Source: Brevinema_A sp051647245 (GTDB lineage: Bacteria > Spirochaetota > Brevinematia > Brevinematales > Brevinemataceae). Taken from it: a DNA stretch of 64,000 bases. Position numbers and translations under genes: made by a program. Shown here piece after piece: positions 25,804 through 34,020 of the stretch (position 1 is its first letter; each line of letters starts with the position of its first letter). Where the stretch lies: NCBI GenBank assembly GCA_051647245.1, contig JBOFDS010000008.1, positions 124,001 to 188,000 of the forward strand, given 5' to 3'. The notes under the pieces are model-generated. The model did not search any database. It was not told the DNA's origin and saw only the letters and a program-made list of their open reading frames with translations.

Positions 25804-26529
25804 TTAAAGAATCTCGACAACCCAACGTCGCTTACTTCCACCCCAGAAACGTCCTTGTTTCTTGATAATGTTGCCACGAGCATCTTTGTAACGATATTCT
25901 GCATAAATATTATAACGACCTTTTTTCACAAAAGTCCCATTCGCTCTTCGACCATTCCAATATCTAGTGAACTGAGATTGCCCATTAATCATCTCAAGAT
26001 TATTAACATAACCAATCAAAGTATTATAATTTCTAACAAGTTTATGACCCACAGGTACAGCATAAAGATAGACATCAGCGAGTTTTGTTTGGGAATCCCC
26101 CATAACAGCAACCGTGATTTTTTGACTATTCTTACGACTCGCAACAACCCTAGACTTATCAGAGCCAATCTTAATATAAGAACCATACGAAACAGCATTC
26201 AAACGATCGCGTGTGATTGTACCTATTTGAGCAGGTGTTACAGCAGGTCTTGAAACTGTATCCCCTTGAACATATTGTCTTACAGATTGCTCTGGAATAA
26301 ATTGTTCTTCAACCATTAATTCATTAATGTCCACACCATTCGCAACAAGTCCATCAGCTTGGTTTACTAAATCAATAGAACTTTTTACCGAAGAAAGATC
26401 CATAGTCTGAGAATCTTGTTGAAGTTGATCAACCATCTTATCGAGTTCTTTTTTAGAATTTTTATCATCACAGGAAACAAAAGCAACAGTAATTACAGTA
26501 AATACTAACAAATTACGCATGATATTCAT
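25804..26529 (-). CDS. Lipoprotein with C-terminal FlgD/T9SS-like Ig fold (function unknown)
   Basis: A lipoprotein signal with AFVSC places the lipidated Cys at residue 20. Residues 20-110 are Asp/Gln/Ser-rich and probably flexible. The C-terminal 110 residues look like a beta sandwich. RYWNGRRANGTFVKKGRYNIYAEYRY resembles the FlgD Ig-like signature (WDGRDxNGxxVxxGxYxY), hence the call. GAGAGG precedes ATG 26529; upstream codons to 26577 are in frame but have no ribosome binding site. The length is 241 residues. It lies upstream of the flaA pair on the same strand but 225 bp away. A link to flagella is suggestive only. Confidence 0.72.
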   Translation of the reverse strand: MNIMRNLLVFTVITVAFVSCDDKNSKKELDKMVDQLQQDSQTMDLSSVKSSIDLVNQADGLVANGVDINELMVEEQFIPEQSVRQYVQGDTVSRPAVTPAQIGTITRDRLNAVSYGSYIKIGSDKSRVVASRKNSQKITVAVMGDSQTKLADVYLYAVPVGHKLVRNYNTLIGYVNNLEMINGQSQFTRYWNGRRANGTFVKKGRYNIYAEYRYKDARGNIIKKQGRFWGGSKRRWVVEIL

Positions 26530-26594
26530 AATTATTTCCTCTCTATTAGGATATTTCTTACAATAATATAAGATCATTACATTGATTTAATAAT

Positions 26595-26623
26595 ATGATA
26601 ATATTATTTATTCAATAGGTCAA
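26595..26623 (-). promoter_or_regulatory. Promoter for the FlgD-Ig-like lipoprotein
   Basis: Minus strand TTGACC, 17 bp, TATCAT; the leader is about 60 nt. Confidence 0.55.
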
Positions 26624-26703
26624 GCCTTATTGCTAATTTTTCTTATAAATTTTTAAATATTTTTTATTTTTTGATTCTTGGGAGGGATATTTAGTAAAAC
26701 CCC

Positions 26704-26732
26704 TTACATTTTTTATGAAATTATGTTAAAAT
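26704..26732 (+). promoter_or_regulatory. Promoter of rdgB-udg4-priA
   Basis: TTACAT, 17 bp, TAAAAT; a moderate match, about 25 nt before the rdgB start. Confidence 0.5.
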
Positions 26733-26763
26733 AATAAAACAATTCGCTGCATCGGAGTTATTT

Positions 26764-27351
26764 ATGAAACTTTTTATCGCCACCCAAAACAAACACAAAA
26801 TCGAAGAAATCACATCCATACTACCCTCTTCTTTAGATATTACCATCCCTTCCGAATATATAGATATTCCAGAGGGTGTAATCTCTTATGTTGAGAATGC
26901 TTTGATTAAAGCTGAAGCTTGGGCAAAAAAGTTTCCAGATCATATTATTCTATCGGATGATTCGGGATTAGAAGTTGAATATTTGAACAATGCTCCTGGG
27001 GTTATTTCTTCAGATTGGGCAGGAAAGGATTCTCCTCAAGAGGCTCTCCTCCAAAAACTCGAAACAGAGCTTGAGGGTGTTCCTTTTGAAAAGCGACAAG
27101 CACGATTTGTCTGTTATATGTTGCTCCGTATGCCTAATAGTCAAATTTTCGTGTCTCGTGGAGAGTGTTCTGGACATATTGCTCTTGAAAGATCAGGCTC
27201 TAAGGGTTTTGGTTACGATCCATTATTTATTGCGGATGCCTACCCTACTCGGTCAATGGCAGAACTTTCTTCAGAACAAAAAAATACCATTTCCCACCGT
27301 CAAAAAGCCCTCATTGGGATCAAAGATTACCTCAAATATTTAGGAGCGTAA
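26764..27351 (+). CDS. rdgB: dITP/XTP pyrophosphatase (non-canonical purine NTPase)
   Basis: House-cleaning enzyme that hydrolyses ITP, dITP and XTP so that deaminated purines are not built into DNA. IATQNKHKIEEI is the N-terminal signature. LSDDSGLEV holds the metal-binding aspartates, with GFGYDPLF and SHRQKAL in the substrate pocket. It has 195 residues, a usual length. GGAG precedes ATG 26764. The stop is one base before the udg4 start. It groups with a uracil glycosylase and PriA, a coherent DNA-integrity operon. Confidence 0.94.
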   Translation: MKLFIATQNKHKIEEITSILPSSLDITIPSEYIDIPEGVISYVENALIKAEAWAKKFPDHIILSDDSGLEVEYLNNAPGVISSDWAGKDSPQEALLQKLETELEGVPFEKRQARFVCYMLLRMPNSQIFVSRGECSGHIALERSGSKGFGYDPLFIADAYPTRSMAELSSEQKNTISHRQKALIGIKDYLKYLGA

Positions 27352-27352
27352 C

Positions 27353-28135
27353 ATGGATTCTATTAATGATTTAGTACGTCAAGTCTTCACAGACGAGTAC
27401 ATTAAAAGTCTTCACATTGATGAAGAAATCTCTCAAGAAGTATCAGAAACTATATATAAAGAAGAAACTTATCAAAATGCGCCTCCAAAACCTATTGAGA
27501 ACACCGAAAAAATAAAGACTCAGGACGAAAAACCGATGCCAGAAAAAATAAACAACAAACCCTCCCACCCAGATCTTGCGACATTATACGAAGAATGTGA
27601 CTCTTGTAATAAATGTACTCTCTGTGAGAGTGCCTTGAATTTGGTATTTGGTGATGGAAATCCCGAGGCAAAAATCATGGTCATTGGTGAAGCTCCAGGA
27701 GCAGATGAAGACGAACAAGGGCGTCCTTTCGTTGGTCGTGCTGGTCAACTCTTAATCAAATTGCTCAACAAATATGGTGTTCAACGTGAAGAAATTTACA
27801 TCGCGAATATTCTTAAACATCGTCCACCAAACAACAGAAACCCTCTCCCTGCCGAAATCGAGGCATGTACTCCCTTTCTAAGAAAACAACTCGAAATCAT
27901 CAAGCCTAAACTCCTTCTCACTTTGGGGAATTTTTCTTCTCAATTCATTCTCCAAACAAAAGAAGGCATCACAAAGATCCGTGGATCCATCAAAGAATCA
28001 TCATTCGGTATGGTCATGCCTACCCTTCATCCATCAGCCATCATCCGTGGTGCCTACCCTGTCCAGCTCTTGGAAGACGACATCGTGAAGGCTCTTGAAT
28101 ATGCTGGTTATGAGATCACCAAAATAGAGGAATAA
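27353..28135 (+). CDS. Uracil-DNA glycosylase, family 4 (iron-sulfur)
   Basis: Removes uracil from DNA. The first 75 residues are a charged, low-complexity N-terminal extension. The catalytic domain then has the cluster cysteines (CNKCTLC, plus later Cys in EACTPF), motif A GEAPGADEDEQGRPFVGRAG, NILKHRPPNNRNP, LLTLGNFS and the late motif HPSAIIR. It has 260 residues. It follows rdgB by one base and precedes priA by 3 nt, so the three genes are probably co-transcribed. Family 4 usually has 190-220 residues, the difference being the N-terminal tail. Confidence 0.93.
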   Translation: MDSINDLVRQVFTDEYIKSLHIDEEISQEVSETIYKEETYQNAPPKPIENTEKIKTQDEKPMPEKINNKPSHPDLATLYEECDSCNKCTLCESALNLVFGDGNPEAKIMVIGEAPGADEDEQGRPFVGRAGQLLIKLLNKYGVQREEIYIANILKHRPPNNRNPLPAEIEACTPFLRKQLEIIKPKLLLTLGNFSSQFILQTKEGITKIRGSIKESSFGMVMPTLHPSAIIRGAYPVQLLEDDIVKALEYAGYEITKIEE

Positions 28136-28138
28136 TCT

Positions 28139-30148
28139 ATGAATGAGCCTTGGATTCTGGCGGAAGTTGCAGTTAATGTGCCTCTGCACGATTCATTTTA
28201 CTATATCATCCCAAAACATCTTCAAGACGAAGATTTGCGTCTAAAACGTGTCCATATTCATTTTGGTCGTCGCCAAGAGATTGGTTTTGTATTGCGTATT
28301 GGTACTGACGAAGAGCTTAAGGTTGATTTGACTCGTTTCAAATCTGTTAAAGAAATTGAAGAAATCATTGACAAAGAGCCTATCTTCACTGAGGAACTCT
28401 TACAGCTTGGTCGAAATGTATCAGCATATTACCATGCACCTATTGGAGAGGTGCTTTTTACAATGCTCCCTCCTCTCAAAGAACCAAAACCCCTCTCCAA
28501 TCCTCATCTTGATCAAAAAAAATCCTTCACTCCTAATGAAGAACAGCAAAATGTCTTCGATCAGATGAAAGATTCTGTGGGAAAAAGTGAGACTGTCCTC
28601 CTGCAAGGTGTTACAGGCAGTGGGAAAACAGAAGTTTATAAGCTTCTTGCTAAAGAATGTCTTGCCAAAGGAAAGGGAGGTATTATTCTTGTCCCTGAGA
28701 TTGCCTTGACAGATCAAACCTTACGCCGCTTTACAGAAGAATTTGGGACAGAGATAGCTTTGTTCCACAGCAAACTCTCCCCTGCTGAACGTGCTAGTGA
28801 GTGGTTTCGTGTTCTCAAAAACGAAGCCAAACTCGTCATTGGCCCTAGGAGTGCGATCTTTGCTCCTGTGCAGAATCTGGGATTGATTATTCTGGATGAA
28901 GAACATGATCCTTCCTATAAAGCCATGGATTCTCCTCGTTATCATGCGAGAGGCGTTGCCTTTATGAGATCAAAAAAAGAAAATGTCTTGCTCGTTTTTG
29001 GATCGGCAACCCCAAGTATTGAAAGCAGATATGCTGCTCAAAAAGGTACTCTAAAACATCTCCGTTTGTTTTCTCGATATAATAGCGTTTCTCTTCCTGC
29101 TGTGGAGATTGTCGATCTTCGCAAAGAAAAAGCAGGGAATACTTTTCTTTCAAAGCCTCTATTCACAAAGCTCCTTGAAACTCTTAATAATAAAAAACAA
29201 AGCCTGATCTTCCTTAATAGACGAGGCTACTCTCCTTCTTTATTGTGTGAAGATTGTGGATTTTTCTTCCGTTGCCCTAACTGCGATATCGGGATGACTT
29301 GGCATAAGCAAGATCGAAAGATACAGTGCCGTTATTGTGAATTCGAAGATGTAGCGCCTGATACTTGTCCAGAATGCGGTAGCTACGAAATCAAAAACGC
29401 AGGTCATGGGACTGAAAAATTAGAAGAAAGCTTATCCGAGCTCCTTCCTTCTGCGAGAATATTGCGATTGGATCTGGATACTGCAAAGAAAAAAAATGGC
29501 TCCGATCAAATCCTCAAAGCAATGCGAAACCACGAAGCTGATATCCTTGTCGGTACACAAATGATCGCAAAAGGACACGATATCGCAAATATCGATCTCG
29601 TTGGGGTATTATTCCCTGAGATCATGCTTTCTTTGCCGGATTTTCGAGCTTCGGAACGTACGTTTTCACTCATTGCTCAGGCGATTGGGCGTTCAGGTCG
29701 TCGTGAGACTCAAGGTTATGCCGTTATTCAATCCTATCTTGCTGATCACAGTGCTGTGCAATGTGCTGCAACTCAAGATTATGAGGCCTTTTATAAAGAA
29801 GAAATTCAGCTGCGTGAAGAACATAATTACCCTCCATTTAGTCGAATGGGGAGGATTGTTTTTCGTAGCAGTGATACAGAAACTTTAAATCAATTAATCC
29901 TATTAGTCAAAAAGAATCTCAAATCCCTTAAAGAAAAATTTAAGGCACAAAATATGACGGTCTTGGGGCCATCTCCTTGTCCCATCGAAAGAATCAATAA
30001 TCAATATCGTTATCACACTATCATCAAAGCAACAACGCATTCTGATATTTTGAAGGTAACAAAATATATCTATCAACTTTTCAAAGAATTTGGCTCTCAT
30101 GATAAGATTAAAATTGAGATTGATATTGATCCGACGCAGATTCTCTAA
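28139..30148 (+). CDS. priA: Primosomal replication restart helicase
   Basis: Superfamily 2 3'-5' helicase that reloads the replisome at stalled forks. An N-terminal DNA-binding region (AEVAVNVPLHDSFYY) is followed by Walker A GVTGSGKT (157-164), DEEH, and the helicase motif GRSGRR. Between the RecA lobes, the zinc cluster cysteines are in CEDCGFFFRCPNC and CRYC and CPEC. It has 669 residues, slightly short of the usual 730. GAGG upstream of ATG 28139 overlaps the end of udg4. Confidence 0.95.
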   Translation: MNEPWILAEVAVNVPLHDSFYYIIPKHLQDEDLRLKRVHIHFGRRQEIGFVLRIGTDEELKVDLTRFKSVKEIEEIIDKEPIFTEELLQLGRNVSAYYHAPIGEVLFTMLPPLKEPKPLSNPHLDQKKSFTPNEEQQNVFDQMKDSVGKSETVLLQGVTGSGKTEVYKLLAKECLAKGKGGIILVPEIALTDQTLRRFTEEFGTEIALFHSKLSPAERASEWFRVLKNEAKLVIGPRSAIFAPVQNLGLIILDEEHDPSYKAMDSPRYHARGVAFMRSKKENVLLVFGSATPSIESRYAAQKGTLKHLRLFSRYNSVSLPAVEIVDLRKEKAGNTFLSKPLFTKLLETLNNKKQSLIFLNRRGYSPSLLCEDCGFFFRCPNCDIGMTWHKQDRKIQCRYCEFEDVAPDTCPECGSYEIKNAGHGTEKLEESLSELLPSARILRLDLDTAKKKNGSDQILKAMRNHEADILVGTQMIAKGHDIANIDLVGVLFPEIMLSLPDFRASERTFSLIAQAIGRSGRRETQGYAVIQSYLADHSAVQCAATQDYEAFYKEEIQLREEHNYPPFSRMGRIVFRSSDTETLNQLILLVKKNLKSLKEKFKAQNMTVLGPSPCPIERINNQYRYHTIIKATTHSDILKVTKYIYQLFKEFGSHDKIKIEIDIDPTQIL

Positions 30149-30158
30149 AGGCTCATCC

Positions 30159-30188
30159 TTGACAAAAACTGACAAACTGTATTATAAT
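30159..30188 (+). promoter_or_regulatory. Promoter of rlmN
   Basis: TTGACA at 30159-30164, 18 bp, TATAAT at 30183-30188. Confidence 0.78.
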
Positions 30189-30228
30189 ACCTAGCTCGCA
30201 ATAAAATAAACAATATAAAGGAACAAAA

Positions 30229-31305
30229 ATGTTCGAAATCGACAATACAAAATTAGGCTTACTTGAATTTGATTACCCATATTTACTTGATTTATTAATT
30301 CAAAAGGGTTACCCAAAATTCCGTGCCAAAACAATCCTTGCTTGGATTTATAAAAAAAGTACTTTTACCTTCGAAGAAATGACAGATCTATCCAAAAAAG
30401 ATAGAGAGGCTCTTGCTGATATTTTCAATATTATCACCCTCACTCAAATCGACGTACAGGAATCTTCTGATGGGACTTTGAAATTTTTATTTGAAGCTGA
30501 AGATGGTCTCAAGATTGAAAGTGTGATGATCCCTAATGAGGATGAGTCTCGTTATACTATTTGTATCTCTTCACAGGTTGGTTGTGCCTTAAAATGTTCT
30601 TTCTGTGCCACAGGTTTAATGGGTTACAAAAGAAATCTTACCAAATCTGAAATCATTTCTCAAGTACTGCTCGTTGATGCAACTCTCAAAAAAATGTACA
30701 AACTTGATCCACATGATAGAGCGATCGATAATATGGTGTTCATGGGAATGGGTGAGCCGTTTTTGAATTTGGATAATGTACTAGGTGCGATCGAGATCCT
30801 AAATTCTCAAGAAGCCTTCGACATTGGAACAAGACGCATTACCGTATCTACTTCTGGGATTATTGATGGGATTGAGCGTCTTGCTTATGCTAAAGGTCAA
30901 GTACGCTTGGCAATTTCTCTTCACGCAGCAAATCATGAAAAACGCAAAAATCTTATGCCTATTGCTCGTAAAGAAAATACAAGACAAATGCTTGATGCTG
31001 TGCGAAAATACCAAGAAATTACAGGTAGACGTGTTACGATCGAGTATATTCTCATTGAAGGATACAACAACCTCGAAGAAGACGTATTGGCACTCAAACA
31101 CGAACTTCACAATATCAAATACAACCTCAACGTGATCCCGTTAAATCCTGTTGCAAGTCTTCCTTACGATGCTCCTAGTCAGAATTGTATCAAAGACTTC
31201 ACCACTCGTCTTCAAAGACATTCTATTCCTTTTGTGCTCAGAACACCTAAAGGAAAAGATATTGATGCTGCTTGTGGACAACTTGCTCTCAAAAAACAAC
31301 ATTAA
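30229..31305 (+). CDS. rlmN: Dual-specificity 23S rRNA A2503 / tRNA A37 C2-methyltransferase
   Basis: Radical SAM enzyme that methylates C2 of an adenosine in 23S rRNA and tRNA. The cluster ligands are Cys119, Cys123 and Cys126 (CALKCSFC). MGMGEPFLN is the SAM-binding GEP motif. The C-terminal Cys of DAACGQL is the residue that is methylated during catalysis, which separates RlmN from other radical SAM families (Cfr is a close relative with a similar residue, but the chromosomal context and length of 358 favour RlmN). AAAGGA precedes ATG 30229. Monocistronic, with its own promoter and terminator. Confidence 0.92.
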   Translation: MFEIDNTKLGLLEFDYPYLLDLLIQKGYPKFRAKTILAWIYKKSTFTFEEMTDLSKKDREALADIFNIITLTQIDVQESSDGTLKFLFEAEDGLKIESVMIPNEDESRYTICISSQVGCALKCSFCATGLMGYKRNLTKSEIISQVLLVDATLKKMYKLDPHDRAIDNMVFMGMGEPFLNLDNVLGAIEILNSQEAFDIGTRRITVSTSGIIDGIERLAYAKGQVRLAISLHAANHEKRKNLMPIARKENTRQMLDAVRKYQEITGRRVTIEYILIEGYNNLEEDVLALKHELHNIKYNLNVIPLNPVASLPYDAPSQNCIKDFTTRLQRHSIPFVLRTPKGKDIDAACGQLALKKQH

Positions 31306-31307
31306 AT

Positions 31308-31342
31308 CAAAAAACTCCTACCAAATAGTAGGAGTTTTTATT
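31308..31342. terminator. Bidirectional terminator between rlmN and the lactate permease gene
   Basis: AAAAACTCCTAC and GTAGGAGTTTTT, a 12-bp stem with a 6-nt loop. Confidence 0.87.
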
Positions 31343-31353
31343 TTGGATTTGGA

Positions 31354-32853
31354 TTAGATTGTGTAGATCATAGATCCGATGACAGAAATAATCATCATCA
31401 CACCCACATAACAAAGAAGGACTTTGAAAAGCATTCCTGTGATGCGAGTTTCTTCTTTGGTAGAACCAAGAGCCGCGACAACGATAGCCACACTATGTGG
31501 AGCAAGCATCTTACCAGCTGTGGAACCAGATGCATTCATTGCTGCGAGCCAAGAAGGATTGATATTGAGCAAAGTACCCATTTCTGCCTGGAGAGATCCC
31601 ATAAGCACACCAGAAGAAGTAACACTACCTGTCACAAAGACACCAATAGTACCGAGTAATGGTGAAAGTACTGGATAGAAAGCACCCACTGTTGTTGCAA
31701 GACCACTAGACAAGGAATCAATCATCCCACTATAAGTCATGATCTTAGACATAGCCAAGATAGACATCAAGACAATCAAGGTTTTCTTGAGCTGAAGGAG
31801 GGTGTTGGTAACAACTTTCACGACAGAGCTTGTCGCAAGACCGTTGATTTTAGCACCGATAATACCTGCAATGAGGAGCATCGCACCAGCATCTGTAAAC
31901 CAGTTGAAGTAAAGAGCTTTCGCTTTTTCACTTGGGTAGAGGCTGACTTTAGTGTAGAATTCTTTGAGTACTTCGTTGAGTGGACTTAAAGGTCCTGTAA
32001 GAATAATCAAGGCAACAGCAATGATAAATGCAGACATTGCTTTGATAGAAGGTTTGATTTCGATAGCATGTTCAGATTTGAATTGTGGGTAGAAAATTCT
32101 TGCTGCCAAAATGGTACAAGTAATATTCAAGATTCCTGAAGAGATAGCAATTAGTCCTGGATTACCCAAAGGAAGCATGAGGCCAATTCCTTGTCCAAGT
32201 CCTGAAAAGAACGGTACAAGCCAGATTTCTCTTACTTTTTTGAAAGATCCTGCAATCACCCAAGTGATCACAAAAGGAATAATGATAGAAGGAATAAGTA
32301 ATTGCATGCCAAGGAATTGCATCACATCAGCAATAGGAAGACCTGTGATTCTGATGATCGTATCGACACCAATACCTACGCCGCCGTATGCAGTTGGCAC
32401 ACTATTTGCAAGTAATGCTACAACACCTGCTTGAAATGGGGAGACTCCCATAGACATTAAAATACTGATAGGTAAGGCAAGACCTGAACCCATACCAGCC
32501 ACCGATTCCAAGAAGCTGGACAAACTCCATGCGACTAAAAGAACAGTAATACGTTGGTCTGTGGTTACGGAACCAATAATTTTTTCGACTTGCTTCACAG
32601 CGCCACTTTCCACCATAAGATTGGAGAGCGCAATAGAACCAAAGATAATAATCCCAATTGGCCAAAGACCAAATAATACCCCTTCTAAACCAGCTAAAAG
32701 CATGTGATTGCCGGATTGTCCCCAAACAAAAAATGCTAATAAACAAGTCAACACAAGAGTAAATGGTGCCACAATAACACCAGGTTTTTTAAGCCCTGTT
32801 AAACCAATGATCAGCACCAAAATAGGCACTAACGCAATCAAAGATAAGGTCAT
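31354..32853 (-). CDS. lldP: L-lactate permease family transporter
   Basis: Inner-membrane carrier for lactate or glycolate, usually with protons. About 13 hydrophobic segments in 499 residues. Family motifs are GLWPIGIIIFGSIALSNL, ESVAGMGSGLALPISILM, NSVPTAYGGVGIG and the late NASGSTAGKMLAPHSVAIV, which match the LctP/LldP signature. GAGG lies upstream of ATG 32853. In an anaerobic fermenter it could export or take up lactate; direction is not visible. Single-gene unit. Confidence 0.9.
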   Translation of the reverse strand: MTLSLIALVPILVLIIGLTGLKKPGVIVAPFTLVLTCLLAFFVWGQSGNHMLLAGLEGVLFGLWPIGIIIFGSIALSNLMVESGAVKQVEKIIGSVTTDQRITVLLVAWSLSSFLESVAGMGSGLALPISILMSMGVSPFQAGVVALLANSVPTAYGGVGIGVDTIIRITGLPIADVMQFLGMQLLIPSIIIPFVITWVIAGSFKKVREIWLVPFFSGLGQGIGLMLPLGNPGLIAISSGILNITCTILAARIFYPQFKSEHAIEIKPSIKAMSAFIIAVALIILTGPLSPLNEVLKEFYTKVSLYPSEKAKALYFNWFTDAGAMLLIAGIIGAKINGLATSSVVKVVTNTLLQLKKTLIVLMSILAMSKIMTYSGMIDSLSSGLATTVGAFYPVLSPLLGTIGVFVTGSVTSSGVLMGSLQAEMGTLLNINPSWLAAMNASGSTAGKMLAPHSVAIVVAALGSTKEETRITGMLFKVLLCYVGVMMIISVIGSMIYTI

Positions 32854-32891
32854 AATTTCCTCTTTAAAAATAATATATTTTGATAAGATTT

Positions 32892-32920
32892 ATTATAGCG
32901 TAATTTTTTACATTAATCAA
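32892..32920 (-). promoter_or_regulatory. Promoter of the lactate permease gene
   Basis: Minus strand TTGATT, 17 bp, TATAAT. Confidence 0.7.
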
Positions 32921-32976
32921 ATGAAAAAAATCGTTTTTGGGCGATATGATATATTATAAAGAAGTCTGAGATTAGA

Positions 32977-33005
32977 TTGACTTAAATTTTAAAATTTAAT
33001 ATAAT
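32977..33005 (+). promoter_or_regulatory. Promoter of the trpS operon with palindromic spacer
   Basis: TTGACT at 32977-32982, 17 bp, TATAAT at 33000-33005. The spacer is filled by an 18-bp perfect A/T palindrome (32982-32999). No T-box leader fits in the 31 nt before the ATG. Confidence 0.7.
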
Positions 33006-33036
33006 TAAGTTATATTTTTATTACTAGGATTTTTCA

Positions 33037-34020
33037 ATGAAAAGAGCCTTATCTGGTATCAAACCAACTGGTCAACTCCACCTCGGAAATTACTTCGGGG
33101 CAATCAAAGGATTTTTAGAGCTTCAAGCCAATCCTGAATTCGATAACTTATACTTTATTGCGGACTATCACTCTCTCAATAGTATGCCTAACCCTCAAGA
33201 ACTCCGTCAATGTACCTTTGAGATTTTTAAAGCCTTTATTGCTTTGGGTTTGGATCCTCAAAAAAGTACAATCTTTGTGCAGAGCGACGTACCTGAGCAC
33301 ACGGAGCTTTGTTGGTTGTTGACAGGGATTACACCTGTGGGATTGATGGAGCGCGCTCATGCTTATAAAGATTCCCTTGCGAAGGATAAAGCGCCTAATA
33401 TGGGGCTCTTCAACTATCCTCTTCTTCAAGCTGCGGATATTTTGATTTATGATTCTGAAGTAGTACCTGTCGGTGCCGATCAAAAACAACATATAGAAAT
33501 GGCTCGTGATATTGCGGAAAAATTTAATCGTATCTACGGTGAGACTTTTGTCGTTCCTCAGCCTGTCATCAAAGAAGATGTTGCGGTAATTGTTGGAACA
33601 GACGGCGAAAAAATGTCCAAATCCAAAGATAACGTGATTCCTTTATTTGGCACAGAAAAAGAGATTAAAAAAGCGATTATGAGCATTCAAACAGACTCCA
33701 CTCCTTTAGAAGAACCGAAAGAATACAAAACTTGTCCTGTCTACAATCTCTATCGCCTCTTCGCAAATGCAGATCAAATTCAGCAAATGCAAGCCAATTA
33801 CCAAAATGGAAATTATGGCTATGGCCACGCGAAACTTGCTCTTTTAGAAACTATGATGGAATTTTTCCAACCAGCTCGTGAAATCATGAAAGACCTCGAC
33901 AACAACGAAGACGAAGTTGTAAGACTAATGAAGATTGGTAGTGAAAAAGCGCGTCATCTTGCTCAGAAGAAGGTGAGTGCTGTTCGTAAAGCCGTAGGTC
34001 TCGGGGAGTTACATGCATAA
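33037..34020 (+). CDS. trpS: Tryptophanyl-tRNA synthetase
   Basis: Class I synthetase charging tRNA-Trp. The HIGH-equivalent is HLGN at residues 15-18, within SGIKPTGQLHLGNYFGA. KMSKS is at 192-196, and the tryptophan/dimer region reads PLLQAADILIYDSEVVPVG, as in bacterial TrpRS. It has 327 residues, a typical length. The ribosome binding site is weak (AGGA). Its 3' end overlaps the next gene by 8 nt, so this housekeeping enzyme heads an operon of two membrane proteins. Confidence 0.95.
   Translation: MKRALSGIKPTGQLHLGNYFGAIKGFLELQANPEFDNLYFIADYHSLNSMPNPQELRQCTFEIFKAFIALGLDPQKSTIFVQSDVPEHTELCWLLTGITPVGLMERAHAYKDSLAKDKAPNMGLFNYPLLQAADILIYDSEVVPVGADQKQHIEMARDIAEKFNRIYGETFVVPQPVIKEDVAVIVGTDGEKMSKSKDNVIPLFGTEKEIKKAIMSIQTDSTPLEEPKEYKTCPVYNLYRLFANADQIQQMQANYQNGNYGYGHAKLALLETMMEFFQPAREIMKDLDNNEDEVVRLMKIGSEKARHLAQKKVSAVRKAVGLGELHA

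Noticed and set aside
25680..25904. 74-codon minus-strand frame in the gap upstream of the lipoprotein's 3' end
   Set aside because: Overlaps the end of the lipoprotein in another frame, is Ile/Lys-rich from A/T DNA and has no ribosome binding site.
33006..33036. T-box or other leader in front of trpS
   Set aside because: Only 31 nt separate the -10 box from the ATG, too short for a T-box.
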